From NCBI RefSeq assembly GCF_020283565.1, contig NC_060059.1, forward strand, positions 29,833,838 through 29,897,837: a stretch of 64,000 nucleotides of DNA, given 5' to 3'. Each line of letters opens with the position of its first letter. The first letter of the stretch is position 1. The position numbers were made by a program, and so were the translations under genes. Origin of the DNA: Trifolium pratense. Taxonomy: Eukaryota; Streptophyta; Magnoliopsida; Fabales; Fabaceae. Of the stretch, positions 13,001 to 24,146 are shown one piece after another. Under the pieces are notes generated by a model. It was given only the letters and a program-made list of their open reading frames with translations. It searched no databases and was not told the origin of the DNA.

Positions 13001-13080
13001 CCTTGATTTTTTATTAATCACAAAAGTATATACATTGATTTAATAATTGTTGAAAATTGCATTGAAAACAATGTTCAAAA
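9102..13080. other. 4-kb intergenic region without a supported gene
   Basis: AT-rich, stop-dense in all frames. It holds a (TA)n tract at 9962-10012 and several related A/T-rich phrases (TTGTGCC..., about 11680-12270). At 12480-12900 the base composition is more gene-like but no conserved frame could be read. It may be decayed transposon sequence. Confidence 0.5.
9962..10012. repeat. (TA)n microsatellite
   Basis: About 25 uninterrupted TA units. Confidence 0.95.
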
Positions 13081-13480
13081 GGTATGGTTGTTGCTGCCGT
13101 TTGTGCATGGGGCGCCTAGTCTGGAGCATGAGGCGCATGTGGAGCCTTTGCTGCTGCCTGTAGCGCATGGTGCGCCGGTTCCTACGCATGGGGCGCAACT
13201 GGCAGCTATATATTGTTGTCTTGTTTTTTCTGCAGCCGCAAGAGAGAGAAGATGTGAGGTTTTTAGGGTTCTTCTTCCAACATCAAGGCTAGAGTGTTAG
13301 AGGGTTTCTCTTGGGTAATCTCTTGGGTTGGGGAAGTGATTGTAACATCCTGGAAACACTTATTGATTGAATCTCTTGGTCACGGGAAGAGATTCGGGAA
13401 AAAGATAGAATTAGGAAAACTCTAATTCTTGGAACTCTTGTGGTGAATCTCGTTGTAATCAAGTTTCCTATCGATCAGTA
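13080..13480 (+). repeat. Diverged LTR fragment with GC-rich CGCATGG repeats
   Basis: The segment AATCTCTTGGTCACGGGAAG followed by AGATTCGGGAAAA and TAGAATTAGGAAAACTC (about 13369-13430) matches, in inverse orientation, the LTR at 45402-46100 (reverse complement of the CCCGAATCTCTTCCCGTGGC region at 45680). The left part, 13100-13200, carries imperfect repeats of GCGCATGGGGCGCC. No second LTR or internal coding domain is adjacent, so it is a solo or truncated LTR of a related Copia-type family. An ORF at 13088-13300 merely reads through it. Confidence 0.5.
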
Positions 13481-13499
13481 GCGGTGCCGGGACCCTGGG

Positions 13500-14299
13500 C
13501 CAGGGGGTGCAGATTTTCAATTGTAGAATTTTTTTGATATAAACATGAATACTTTGGTTGGTAAAAAAATGAATATTTTGGAAAATAATAAAAAAAAATA
13601 ATGAGGAAAATATCAATGATTATTCAATGAAATATATATAAGATGGTAGAATGATTGTCTTGTAAGTAAAGTGATTGTCTTGTAACTTTGTTAGTAAATT
13701 TCAGTGGGTAGTTGTGTGATTTTTTTTTTCTTTAACCACCAGTTTAATCTGGTTCGAGGGTCGGTTCTGACATCAAGTGGTTTCAACTTTTTTTTATCGT
13801 AGTTGTGGGAGATCGAATTGTGGTTCTCCCTACCAAGTAGATTTAAATCGAAGAGAACTCCTATAAAAATTAAATAACAATTAAGGTGACTCAATCAAAT
13901 AAAAAAGAAAATGAAATGACTTAAACAAATCAAATAAAATGATAAAATATGAAAGTGAAAGAAAAAAAAAGTCGCTCCACGTCAAGAGATCAAGAGGGAA
14001 CAAAACTATCATTGCTGAGGTGCAAACTCAAATAGTAAGGGTGTGCAACAAGAACTATTTTTGATATGCACCCGTGTCTTTATCGATAGTGGAATGAAAA
14101 GTGTCTCTCTCTAAGAGTAGGTTGGTTTTAACCACTGAACTGGATAAACAAATTCATCATGTTCATTATTGTTTTCATAGTTTTAGCTTTTGTGTTTAAT
14201 TGCTTATTCCATTTTGATTTGATTGTTTATTCATTTGCTCTACGCACTGAAATATTTATTGTTGCGGTTTCTTCGGATTCACAACGATAATAAATTCAA
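13500..14299. other. Intergenic sequence
   Basis: No gene seen. AT-rich, with poly-A and poly-T runs only. Confidence 0.5.
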
Positions 14300-14635
14300 G
14301 GCAAAATTATACTACAAGTCCTTTATCTTATTTTTTTGTAACAGTTTGGTCATTTATCTTTTTTTTGTAACAATTTGGTCCTTTATCTTTTTTTTGGTAA
14401 CACTTTGGTCCTTATCTTATTTATTTATAAAAAATAAAGGACCAACGTGTTACAAATAACAAAAGATAAAGGACCAAACTGTTACAAAAAAGGGGACTAA
14501 AGTGTTACAAATAAAAAACATAAAGGACTAAAGTGTTACAAATAAAAGATAAAGAACCAAAGTGTTACAAAAAAAAGATAAAGGACCAAAATGTTACAAA
14601 AAAATAAGATAAAGGACCTGTAGTGTAATTTTGCC
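14300..14635. mobile_element. Fold-back element built of GGTCCTTTATCTT / TTTGTAACA repeats
   Basis: The left end GGCAAAATTATACTACAAGT is inverted at the right as GTAGTGTAATTTTGCC. Each arm is a run of 25-30-bp units (TTTGGTCCTTTATCTTTTTT, GTAACA), four or more on the left and five on the right in inverted sense. The two arms could form a near-complete hairpin. No clear target duplication was found. Confidence 0.65.
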
Positions 14636-15305
14636 GAATATTCAAATAATCCTATCCTATCAAATTTCTACCTACTTTTTAGAAGCTACTATTATTCTAA
14701 TACCTGTCATGTTCTATTTTCTTTTATTTTTCATTTATATTTCATAAAAATAAAAACGAATTATCTTTTGTTAATGTTAGATCTGTTTTTTATTTTATAA
14801 GGGGTGGGAACTGTCTACAGTTATTAACAAAATATTAAAAACTTAACATGAAAAAGAAAACGACTTATATATTTATGGAAAAAGAAATGAGTCATGTGTG
14901 TTTGTACATGAGGACACAAAATATGAGATCATGGGTATACTTGGATTTCTTTCATATAGTATGCTAGTAGTATATGTTATAGTACATACTTGGAGTAGTT
15001 CCTTTTTGAACGTGACAAAAAATAAGTGAAAAAATTGTAAAGAAGTAAAAAAATAAGAAAAAGAAATGAGCATGGAGAACTTTAATATTGATTAACTTTT
15101 AATGTTATAATAAACTATATATGGTCATTTGTTCTTAAAAGATCATGTTGATACTGTATCTATGTGTGAATTTTTTATTAGAAGATAAGTTCTATATAAA
15201 ATATATGAAAAAAGTATCAATTAGGATCAATCAATCCAGATCTTTCACTCACACCATTAAGTCTTCAGCTCATTCTCCTTGATTTATATTCAAGTTCATA
15301 TTCTT

Positions 15306-15575
15306 AGAATTAAAAAGTTGAGGGAATTCATTCTTACAAAATCGGTTTTTAAGATGATGATTGTCTCTACTTTATAAACGGTCTTGCGGTAGATGACCCG
15401 ATCAGAAATCTGATAGCAGACGGTCCAATAAATTGTAGAGGAGACTCTGATATCATCTTAGAATTGAAAGTTGGGCCAAATTCATCCTTAAAAAACAACT
15501 TTTAAGGTAAAAATTGCATCTATTTTATAAACACGTATTCAGATCATCTTACAATCGATGTGAAATTTCTTAACA
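15306..15575 (-). mobile_element. TRIM retrotransposon copy (diverged)
   Basis: On the minus strand the LTR begins near TGTTAAGAAATTTCACATCG (15575) and is followed by the primer-site-like GATGATATCAGAGT (about 15447-15460), a roughly 100-bp internal part and a second partial LTR ending near 15306. TGATATCAGAG corresponds to the initiator-Met tRNA primer site TGGTATCAGAG. There is no coding capacity. A better-preserved relative lies at 51315-51572. Confidence 0.6.
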
Positions 15576-16395
15576 CATAAAACTCGATTAATAAGCTATA
15601 CTTAATTTCTTTGTAAAAAAAAAAAAAAAAGAAGCTATACTAAATTTCTGTTGTAGATTTTCCTCCAAATTGATAGTCCTCTATTGTCTTATATGAATGT
15701 GTGCAACTTCTCTAAATCTAATCAAAATGTATTGTGATAAAATAAAATGTATATTAAAAGAAATATAAAGATAACAAATAGTTTACGCACTAATACAACA
15801 TAACTTTTTATTAAAAAATTTAAGAAGTTGCCAAACAAGTTGCCTCAACATTCTTTTGTCACTACATGAAAGATCTTAGATTGATATTAACCTAAATTGA
15901 TGTTAATTATTTTATTATAACATGAAAGACTTAGTGCAAACATCATCAACAAGCACCATCTTTTGAAACATCATCACAAAAGACCACATGTCACCTTTAG
16001 ATGACGTTCAAGGCTCATAAAGTTTATATGCTCATAAAGTTTTCCAATTAATATGTAATAATTTTAACGTATATAACATATTTTGGATTTTTAGTAAAAA
16101 AAAATGGATTTATAGTGTTCTTCGAAAATTTATAGATATTATAAGTTTCTAAATTTCTTTTTAATAGTTTAAATGAGATAATATACAATTGTAATTTTAA
16201 AAATGAGAATTTGAGTTTAATTTACATACACGTTCTTTTAGAGCGGTTTTCTTTTGGTGGAACGACTCTTTTTTTTTTTGGTTTCTCGGAAGTCTTCATC
16301 AGATTGGTCTGCACAGAAATGACAAAGGTGATTGGTAATGGTCTCTCGACTTATTTTTTCTTTTGATCCCTAGTTGGAGGAGGTCCTGTTGAAGT
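15576..16395. other. Intergenic AT-rich sequence
   Basis: No gene or clear repeat identified apart from A and T homopolymers. Confidence 0.5.
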
Positions 16396-16508
16396 AGAGC
16401 CGTGAAAACGCGGGCAGCCCGACCCATTTCGGGCCGACCCGAGCGGGCTTCGAGCTACATCGGGCTTGGCGGGCCGGCCCATTCGGGCTAACCCATTTTG
16501 ACAGGTCT
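16396..16508. repeat. GC-rich GGGCCGGCCC dispersed repeat fragment
   Basis: A 110-bp island of CGGGC/GCCCG motifs ending in the inverted form of GTCAAAATGGGTTAGCCCG. A related, decayed piece (GAGCTGTCAAAATAGGTTAG) lies at 31425-31570. It looks like the terminal part of a high-copy DNA element. Confidence 0.45.
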
Positions 16509-17890
16509 ACGTTGAAGGTTTAATTTTAGAGGTTGTTCCAAAGTGTCACAAGTTGAGAGTTTTGGCAATTGGGACGGTGGGTAGGAGAGGAGACAAGTTT
16601 TTGTTTGAAAGCGGGAGCTCCTTCGTGAGCTCCTCGTGTTGCTGGACTCAGTATCTCTTTCCCTGTTTGCAGATTCTTGATCTTGGAAGTTTGAATCCTC
16701 TAGGACATTCTCGATTAAGTCGGCTTTCCTGTCTCTCATAGGCGAGGTCCACAGAGTGACGGTTCGACCTGTAGCTCAGATTAAAGTTCTTGCTAACCTT
16801 TGAAAGTCTTGGACGCCTCTTAAGGTGATCGTGTTTTTCTAACAGCTCCTTTAGGATAGGATCCCATCTCGTCAAAAGTTCATATTAATTAGATTAAAAA
16901 TGTTGAGAAACTCCTATGTGTTTTTGTAAGTGATCGAGAAACTCATGTGTTGTTATAACAAGATTTAACCACTTTCACAAAATTGAAAAAAATAGGAAAA
17001 GAAAATTAAATAATAATTTTTTTTGAAAAAAGATAATTAAATAATAGTGTCAAACTCTTATGTTCATTAAGTATTTTTTTTTTTTACAGAAGTATTTTTC
17101 TAAAATGTTACTACTATAATAAATCCTGACATAAAATATACTAGTATTATATCTATTAAATTAATTATATAGCGCATTAGTCCCTTTGTGTCTAGATGCA
17201 TAAGCCCTAGTGACAGGTGTCCTAGACAAATAAGATTCCTCTTTTGTCTTTTGTCTCACTTTAGCATCAATCTTAATATAATCTTTTTTTGGACTAATAA
17301 TCAATTTTGTAGTTCCAGTCGAACATGTCACCTAATAGCTTAACATTAAATTTCTAAATTTTCCCTTCTATTGAAATTTGAAATAAGTGGCATTCCTTGT
17401 ACCAAAAATAAAGTAAAATAATAGATGGCATTTCATCATTGAGTGATCTTAATCTTCCAACCCCTTCATTATAGCACAGCATTTTTCTAGTGATGATGTG
17501 GACTTTACTTTAAAATGGGATCAATCACATTTAATTAAAAATTATATTAACCAAATGTAGATTCTTTTATAAAAAAAGAATTAAAAGCTTATATTAACCA
17601 AATATCAAGTAGATAAAAAAAGTATTTTTAATTTAAAATATAATCAAATATGTTGGCAAATTTAATTTTTATTTATTTATTTAATGTTATCATTTTTAAT
17701 AAAATCAACTAAACTTTTTTAATTATTTTTTATAAAAAAACTGAACTTTTCCATGTATATGACTTATTTTTAACAGTTTTTTTATTTTTTCATTTCTATG
17801 ACTTTTTTATTAGAGGCCTTTTACTTCTATGGCTCAATTTTAATGAAAAGTATTTTAAAAAATATCAATTACTATTGCAACAAAAATATT
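16509..17890. other. Intergenic; unrecognised GC-richer block then AT-rich DNA
   Basis: 16520-16880 has gene-like base composition, with overlapping frames on both strands (for example the minus-strand frame at 16648-16875 starting MTRWDPILKELLEK). I recognise no family in it, and it may be a decayed polyprotein fragment. From 16900 on the sequence is AT-rich with no feature. Confidence 0.35.
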
Positions 17891-17907
17891 AAATAAAATC
17901 AATAACT

Positions 17908-18130
17908 TTTTTTTGAAAACTTGGTATCCGGCCTTAAGACCGACTAATCCAAGGGAACCAATCCCACCGCCCACTTGCGGGGGCCCCATTTAAAGCCAGA
18001 GTTTTTTTGCTCTGTATGGACTTGGCCCACCGAAATTGGCACCAGTGGGAATCGAACCTGAGACCTTGAGAGGAGCATACTCCAAGGGCCTAAGCCAACA
18101 CCACTCGACCAACCCCAAGTGGGTTAAATA
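17908..18130 (-). mobile_element. tRNA-derived SINE with 17-bp target duplication
   Basis: On the minus strand the head AACCCACTTGGGGTTGGTCG holds an A-box-like GGTCGAGTGGTG and is followed by a perfect B box GGTTCGATTCC (complement at about 18047-18057). The element ends after AAGGCCGGATACCAAG in an A-rich tail. Flanks AAATAAAATCAATAACT at 17891-17907 and 18131-18147 are identical. Other copies of the family are at 45300-48348 (interrupted) and 58309-58429. Confidence 0.85.
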
Positions 18131-18405
18131 AAATAAAATCAATAACTATTATTTTAATTAGTGCGTGAGTGTTTTTTGTTGTTTATTTTCGAAAGAAAAA
18201 AAGAGAGGAGAGAGTCCTATGTATGGAGGGCAAAGATATTTTGGTCAATTGACAATCAATGGAAAAAGATTCTATTTTAGTGTCACCTGCACACCCTTTT
18301 GTTAATAAACAATGTTGCCTTAAACAGTGAAACGGGTATTGAACATATCCTAAGAAAGTGACCCTTGATTGAGTGATAGAATCAAGTTGAGGCCAAACCT
18401 ACAAG

Positions 18406-18413
18406 TATAAATA
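18406..18413 (+). promoter_or_regulatory. TATA box of the MYB gene
   Basis: TATAAATA lies 88 bp before the most upstream in-frame ATG, a usual spacing for a plant core promoter with a leader of about 60 nt. Confidence 0.6.
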
Positions 18414-18500
18414 TGCAACAAATCACTAAACCAAAAAATCATTGCCAACACAAATAACTTTATCCAAACACACACAAACTTTGATACCTTTAATTTCTAC

Positions 18501-20039
18501 ATGTATTATCGTGGAGTTATGGCTGGCCAATTTGGTCATGGTATCATGGAGGAAGATTTATGGAGGAAAGGACCTTGGACTGCTGAAGAGGATAGGTTGC
18601 TAATTGAGTATGTTAGGGTGCATGGTGAAGGGAGGTGGAATTCTGTTGCCAGACTTGCAGGTAATCAACAACCAAACTTTTTCTAATCTATGTTTATCGA
18701 ATATCCTATGTAGCACCGACACCTATAATTGATGGCATGTTCGGTGTCCAACGTCGAAATATGTGATTACATTCAATTATTTCATTTTCTTAATTTTTCA
18801 TATGTGTTGCCTTTTGTGTTCTGTCTAAGTCATTGATTCATACCATATTGATAAATGTCTCTGTAGAGACCAAAGTTTTAAATTGTGATTTTAGTATCAT
18901 TCGTGTTATGATCTTTAATACTATAGAGATGGTGAATGGTCACATCAATAGTGAATCTCTTAAATTTATCTACTATAGTAGGTTAACATACAACTCTCTT
19001 TTAAAATGACATGTTTATGTTAACCTGCTATAGTATATTATTTTCGAGACGTCCATTACTAATACTAAGACCTGAATTTTTTTATGCTGCGCGGTTCACA
19101 TCGCTATTGCACACCTTTACTTAAAACTGAAATTGCTTCCAACTTGTACTATTCAGTTGTGATCAATTGTTAAATCTTGTATCTTAATTTAACCTTTTTA
19201 TTTCTTACTAACAGGATTGAGAAGGAATGGAAAGAGTTGCAGATTAAGATGGGTGAATTATCTAAGGCCAGATCTCAAAAGGGGTCAAATCACACCACAA
19301 GAAGAGAGCATAATTCTAGACCTGCATGCTAGGTGGGGAAACAGGTAAAATATTTAATCGAAGACGTATTTGGTATTTAACACTGATATGACACTGATAC
19401 ATGTGATTTTATTCAATTAATTTATTTTCTTAAATTATTACCGATGTCAACGTGTCAATGTCAATATGTATCTGGTGTCTTTTCTTCATGCAACAAGATT
19501 TTGAATCAAGGACTTGACCACTAAATTGAAAAAATTTCAGGTGGTCAACAATTGCAAGAAACTTACCGGGAAGAACGGACAATGAAATAAAGAACTATTG
19601 GAGGACTCATTTCAAGAAAAAGGCAAAAAATCCCTCTGATGCTGCCGAAAAGGCGAAAAATCGATTCCTGAGGAAGCAGCTATTTCATCAGCAACAACAA
19701 CAGTTGCAGCAAGTTCAACAACAGCAGCAACAACAACTGCAATTCAACTTGGACATGAAAGATGTCGTGTCCTTGTTTGAGGAAAATAATATTAATAACC
19801 ATAGAGTTCCTTATATATCTCAAACTAGACAAGAAATGTTCAACATGTGTCCAAACACAACAGAAGAACAGAGTTACTTTATGTTTAATGGAAACTCTTC
19901 TGTACAAGATTCTTCAGCAAATGATGTTTTGTGGGATGATGGACTGTGGAATTTGGATGATGTTCATGGGAATTTCAGTGTTGCTAATGCAACAAACAAA
20001 ACTGGTTTATATAATTTAGTTACTCCTAATTATTGTTAG
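18501..20039 (+). CDS. R2R3-MYB transcription factor
   Basis: Three exons, 18501-18660, 19215-19344 and 19541-20039, give 262 residues. The 130-bp second exon and both junction phases are the standard R2R3-MYB arrangement. Repeat R2 has Trp26, Trp46 and Trp66; R3 has Ile79, Trp98 and Trp117, followed by [20 protein letters not shown]. The DNA-binding core ([18 protein letters not shown]) is close to the clade around MYB2, MYB62, MYB78 and MYB27. No bHLH-binding signature is seen in R3. After the repeats come a basic stretch, a Gln-rich tract (about residues 147-163) and an acidic C-terminus with [10 protein letters not shown], a probable activation segment. The first ATG was kept; ATGs at codons 7 and 16 are possible alternatives and leave the domains intact. 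Expected to be nuclear. Target genes cannot be inferred from sequence alone. Confidence 0.92.
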
Positions 20040-21552
20040 TGTTATTTGGTTGAGGAAATTTATAAGTACTCTTAATTAGTTTTAGTTAAGTTATAGTTTG
20101 ATATAAGGCTCCAAAAACCATGAGCTTTTGATTAGTTGCATAAGGTGTGTAGTTGAGATTAGTAAAATGATGTTCTCAAAGGAAACTTATTATGTAATCT
20201 GTCAATAAAGTGTCTCAATTTTGCTTATAAAATAACTTAAATGAACTTTGTTTTTTATGAAGGGAAAAAATATTGTCCAAAAGTTGTCACAAAATTTGTT
20301 GTATAAATAACACTACTCTTTCTTAATTTATATTTTTTTTTATTGTTTATTATTACTTCTTTCGATCCACAATAATTGTTGCATTTAAAAAATTCATATA
20401 GAGAAGTTTTTTTTAACTCTCTGGTTCTCAAGAGAAGGAGCCCCGGTAATTTAGACTCTGGAATAAGTAAAGTCTTGTAAAAAATTATTTCCACAAGAAA
20501 TTGCACTCGAGTTCAGCCACGAGGGGTGAGAACAACTTTACAATCCAACATGAAAAGTGAGTAACTAAAACCGGAGAGAAAGATGCATCAAATCCTTTTG
20601 TGCAAATAAGTTCACACATGAGTTGGCCTCTCTGAAGGAATGTTTGTATAATTAATTGCAGGCTAATCCTGAAGTTGTAGTAAATTAAAAACATCTTCTA
20701 AAAACGATAAGAGATAGTGGTAGAACAATTTTGGACAGTAACAAGGTAAAATTTGATTAAAAATTTAAAGTTGTAAGCACATGAATTGAACCGTGAATAT
20801 TCTTTATAATGCCTTTTATGAGTACATCTTCATAGACATTTTGTATTGTTTATGGATAACAAGCATTAAGGTTAAATTGGATCCTTCACTATGACATAAT
20901 CTTAAAAATGATTCTAGCATGTTTGCTTTTGCCCTTACATTTGTCTAAAATTAAATCAAATCAAATGAAACCAAAACTATAGATTATATAAAATTCTATA
21001 AAGCACTACTCTTAGGATGGGAAAGATGTTAAATAGTGTATCTAGAGATCCCTTTAAGCATAGATTATGAGACACTTTTTAGTGCTAGTACAAATCCTTA
21101 GTTAACATCTTTGTCACCATATTCTTTTTGGTTGTTTAATCGACACATAATACAAATACTAATGCTCACTTAACATTTTTTTTCCATAAACTTCGAATTA
21201 ATCAATTGGGCTTTTGGGCTTAAACTAATACAGAACTGGATTCCTCAAACGTCACATATCTCACATGATATCATTTTTAAAATTTTACAAATCATCATTA
21301 TACAAGTTGATTATGCTCTAAATTTATCTACTGGTGCATCATGATTCTGATGTTCTGTAATAACTATTTTTATTTGATTCTATTGTTGATTTTACTTATT
21401 TTATCAAGAATATATCTTGCGTAAAAAATAAAGATTTTGTTGTTGTTCTTTTTGACAAGAGATTTTATGAAGAAATTATTAATAAATCCTTTATTTAGTA
21501 TTTTTTAGATGACACTTTCTCCTTTTTTTTTCCGTTTAGTGGAGATATAAAT
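20040..21552. other. Intergenic region downstream of the MYB gene
   Basis: The first 200 bp are probably the MYB 3'UTR (AATAAAG at about 20204). The rest is AT-rich with no conserved frame; short ORFs on the minus strand near 20255-20694 show no domain. Confidence 0.5.
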
Positions 21553-21712
21553 TTTAGGGTAAAATAGTGTTTATCCCCCTGTAATATTTAATGAGGGGCT
21601 AAAATGACATAATCTGGACATTGCAGGGGTAATCGAAAAACAAAAAATATAATATTACAGGGGTAAACCAAAATTCTCTAATATTATAGGTGGTAAACAC
21701 TTTTCAATCTAT
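21553..21712. repeat. Short inverted-repeat (MITE-like) element
   Basis: GTTTATCCCCCTGTAATAT at 21570 is inverted at about 21645-21668 (ATAATATTACAGGGGTAAAC), with a further GGTGGTAAACACTTTT opposing AAAATAGTGTTTATCC. About 160 bp in all. Confidence 0.5.
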
Positions 21713-21970
21713 GACTCTTATATGTAGAAAAATTCGGTTGAAAGAAGAAGATAACTCATATTGTGTCTTTGCCTTGTTGGTGTTGTTTAAAATCACAGCA
21801 TGATTAATATAACTAAAAAACGTTTTTAGAGAACGAAATAATTAAGTTCATAGTTTTTACTCTCTGATATTTAATATAAAAGAAATTTTATTTTTTAGAT
21901 ACATCGAGTAACTAATGTATTTGGTCTGACATGTTATTGACAAAATTGTCCTCTTGAAGTTATCTAATCT

Positions 21971-22388
21971 TCAAGCAACTAGCCTAAATAGATCTGATGA
22001 ATTTGCTCTTGGTCCTTTAAGCCACACTCTCTGAATTCTGTTTGCTAGATATTCACTAACAAGTATAAATGATCTGTCGTAGAAAATCTATGCTTACTTC
22101 AGCTGCTGAGAAGTCTGCAACCCCATCACAGATTATCTTGTTCCTGAACACAAAATATTAGCACTTTATAAAACTCATATTAGGCTTTGGATCATGCTAA
22201 GTTATAATGAATGATTTATATAATTTACCTGTTTGGTGAAGTTGAAGCATATTCAATATATGAAACCTTCATTTGGACCAACATATTTGAAAATCCGTCC
22301 ATCTGAGGAACTAACATAAGGTCCTCCGCCGTTTAAATCAAATGCCAGTGACTCTGGTCCTGTCACTGGTGATGGTAGATGACCTGAA
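21971..22388 (-). pseudogene. Strictosidine-synthase-like protein, pseudogene fragment
   Basis: Minus-strand pieces match the plant strictosidine-synthase-like family (six-bladed beta-propeller). The first is VTGPESLAFDLNGGGPYVSS...DGRIFKYVG (22388-22250). It is followed by a one-base frameshift giving a stop at FIY, though EYASTSPNR is readable in the next frame up to a donor near 22228. The second is NKIICDGVADFSAAE (about 22138-22095). It is joined to FILVSEYLANRIQRVWLKGP and ending RANSSDLFRLVA-stop (to 21971). The central blades between ADFS and the EYLANR segment, and everything after the stop, are missing. A TRIM fragment abuts the 5' end. It cannot encode a folded enzyme. Confidence 0.8.
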
Positions 22389-22469
22389 TGTATGTTTATA
22401 AGTGAGGCAACCCTCACCTTACAAGCCGATTTTGTAGGGTTGAGTGATATCCAACTCTCAATTCTAAAA
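22380..22469 (+). repeat. TRIM LTR fragment inserted at the pseudogene edge
   Basis: ATGTTTATAAGTGAGGCAAC then CCTCACCTTACAAGCCG and TTTTGTAGGGTTGAG is the internal part of the legume TRIM LTR also present at 51458-51572. Only one truncated terminus is present. Confidence 0.6.
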
Positions 22470-22931
22470 ACAATCATAGCCATATTTTACATGATTAATT
22501 GGTAATAATTAACTAGCTTAACTTAATGATCTTTGATGTAATTAACTTTGTAAGGTGTGAGTCCTAACTAAGAACTCAGTAATGTATTTATAGGCATATG
22601 GCTCCATGCTATGCATGCAGTGCAAATGTGGAAAATGATATGCCAACTCATCATTATTATTAAACTTGTAGAAAGAAAAGTGCGAATAAAATTGCGCGAA
22701 ATCGATCGTATCTTTTCCTTTTATAATTCTATAGTTTTATGTTTTAATTCACATGTTATTCTCAGTTAATAAAAACATAAACATTAAATCAATCAAAACC
22801 CGTAACAAAGCGATAAAAACTTGTAACAAACTATGAAGGTTTCTTGACAGGCAATGCGTGTAACAAACTATGAAGGTATATATCTTCTGACAAGAAAAGT
22901 ATTGCTTGATTTGCGTGTAACAAACTATATA

Positions 22932-23226
22932 CTCCCTCCGGTCCTTATTATAAGGAACACTTTGAAAAAATCACACAGACCAATGAAGCACATTTAACAT
23001 AGTTATTTTCATTTAATACTCTTATAAATTTTAATTTATTCCATGTATACCCTTATTTAATTACTCTTTATTCAACTAACTTACTTATTTTTAAATTCTC
23101 TCTCATAATAAATAAGGGCATAAGTGAAATTGAACATTTAAAACATTTGAAAATTGGTCAAAGTTTCTTATAAAAAAGACCAAATTTTTTGCCCTAAGTG
23201 TTCCTTATAAAAAGGACCGGAGGGAG
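22932..23226. mobile_element. Stowaway-like MITE, TA target duplication
   Basis: The ends CTCCCTCCGGTCCTTATTAT and the inverted CCTTATAAAAAGGACCGGAG (plus GGAG) are near perfect, and the 295-bp element is flanked by TA on both sides. This terminus is typical of mariner-type MITEs in plants. The unit AACAAACTATGAAGGTATA recurs in the flanks. Confidence 0.85.
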
Positions 23227-23228
23227 TA

Positions 23229-24038
23229 TGTTTCTTCTGACATTAATTTGCGTGTAACAAACTATGAAGGTATAAAAGGAAAAGTTGATTGATTTTGCGC
23301 ACTTTTGTTTGCAGATCCAGATATCTCGTGTTTGGGGGTCATAAGTTGAAAACTCCTCTTCTTCAAATGTAAAGTACTAATTGGTATTCGATGGCGTGAA
23401 ATGATATTATTTCCTAGTGTGTGAATGCACAAAAAGAATCAGCAAGTTGATCACAGAAAGTTAATGTATTTTGTATGATTTATGGACTAAATCTCGACTT
23501 TTTTTATAGTAATTTTAGTTTATATTTTATATATGAATAATACGATTTTCCTCATGTGAATGACATGAATAATAGGATTGTTGTCGTTGTGCGAAATTTG
23601 GTTCTTAGTTAACTAGTCATGTGATAAGTTGATTAGTTGTTTGTTGCTTGATTTTTCTTTTATTGAACTGACAAGATGTTATATACGCTAATTTTGCCCA
23701 AGCAATCACACAAATGTAACAAATTTCAGTTGAGGATGAACTATTATCTTAGAAACATAAAAAATAAAGGAATTTGATAAATATATGTAAAGAATTGTTT
23801 GATTGATTATGTGCAAGATCGGTCCCGGATCGGTCCAAGAGTGAGGCAACCCAAGCAATGGCTTTAAAGTTCGCTTTAGACCTTGTTTGATGTTGGAATG
23901 ACCCCGATCAAGTTTTTATTTTATTTTGAATGGTTTGGTACAATCTCCTTCGTGTTATTTATGAATTATGATTAGAAGCAGCTCATAGCAAATAATTTAA
24001 CTATGTCATGGTCATTGAAACTGATGGGCTTGGGCCAT
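23229..24038. other. Spacer before the Copia insertion
   Basis: No gene. AT-rich; no copy of the Copia U3 sequence is present here, which matters for the structure of the adjacent element. Confidence 0.6.
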
Positions 24039-24146
24039 ATATGTATACAACTTTATTCATTCCTTTATATGGTATCAGTTGGTAACGTTCCAGCCCTACC
24101 CTGTTAAACCAGAAAACGCCGTTTTTTCTCCGTTTGCCGTCACACT

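Noticed and set aside
13088..13300. Short ORF with HGAP-type repeats as a secreted peptide
   Set aside because: Lies inside an LTR fragment; the repeat arises from the CGCATGG minisatellite.
16648..16875. Minus-strand ORF as a gypsy polyprotein piece
   Set aside because: No protease, integrase or reverse transcriptase motif could be read; left as unrecognised.
17908..18130. tRNA gene because of perfect A and B boxes
   Set aside because: The element continues beyond tRNA length, ends in poly-A and has a target duplication, so it is a SINE.
23841..24038. A complete 5' LTR for the Copia element
   Set aside because: No U3-like sequence (for example the 24-bp repeat) is found there, and the target duplication sits directly before the 26-bp remnant.
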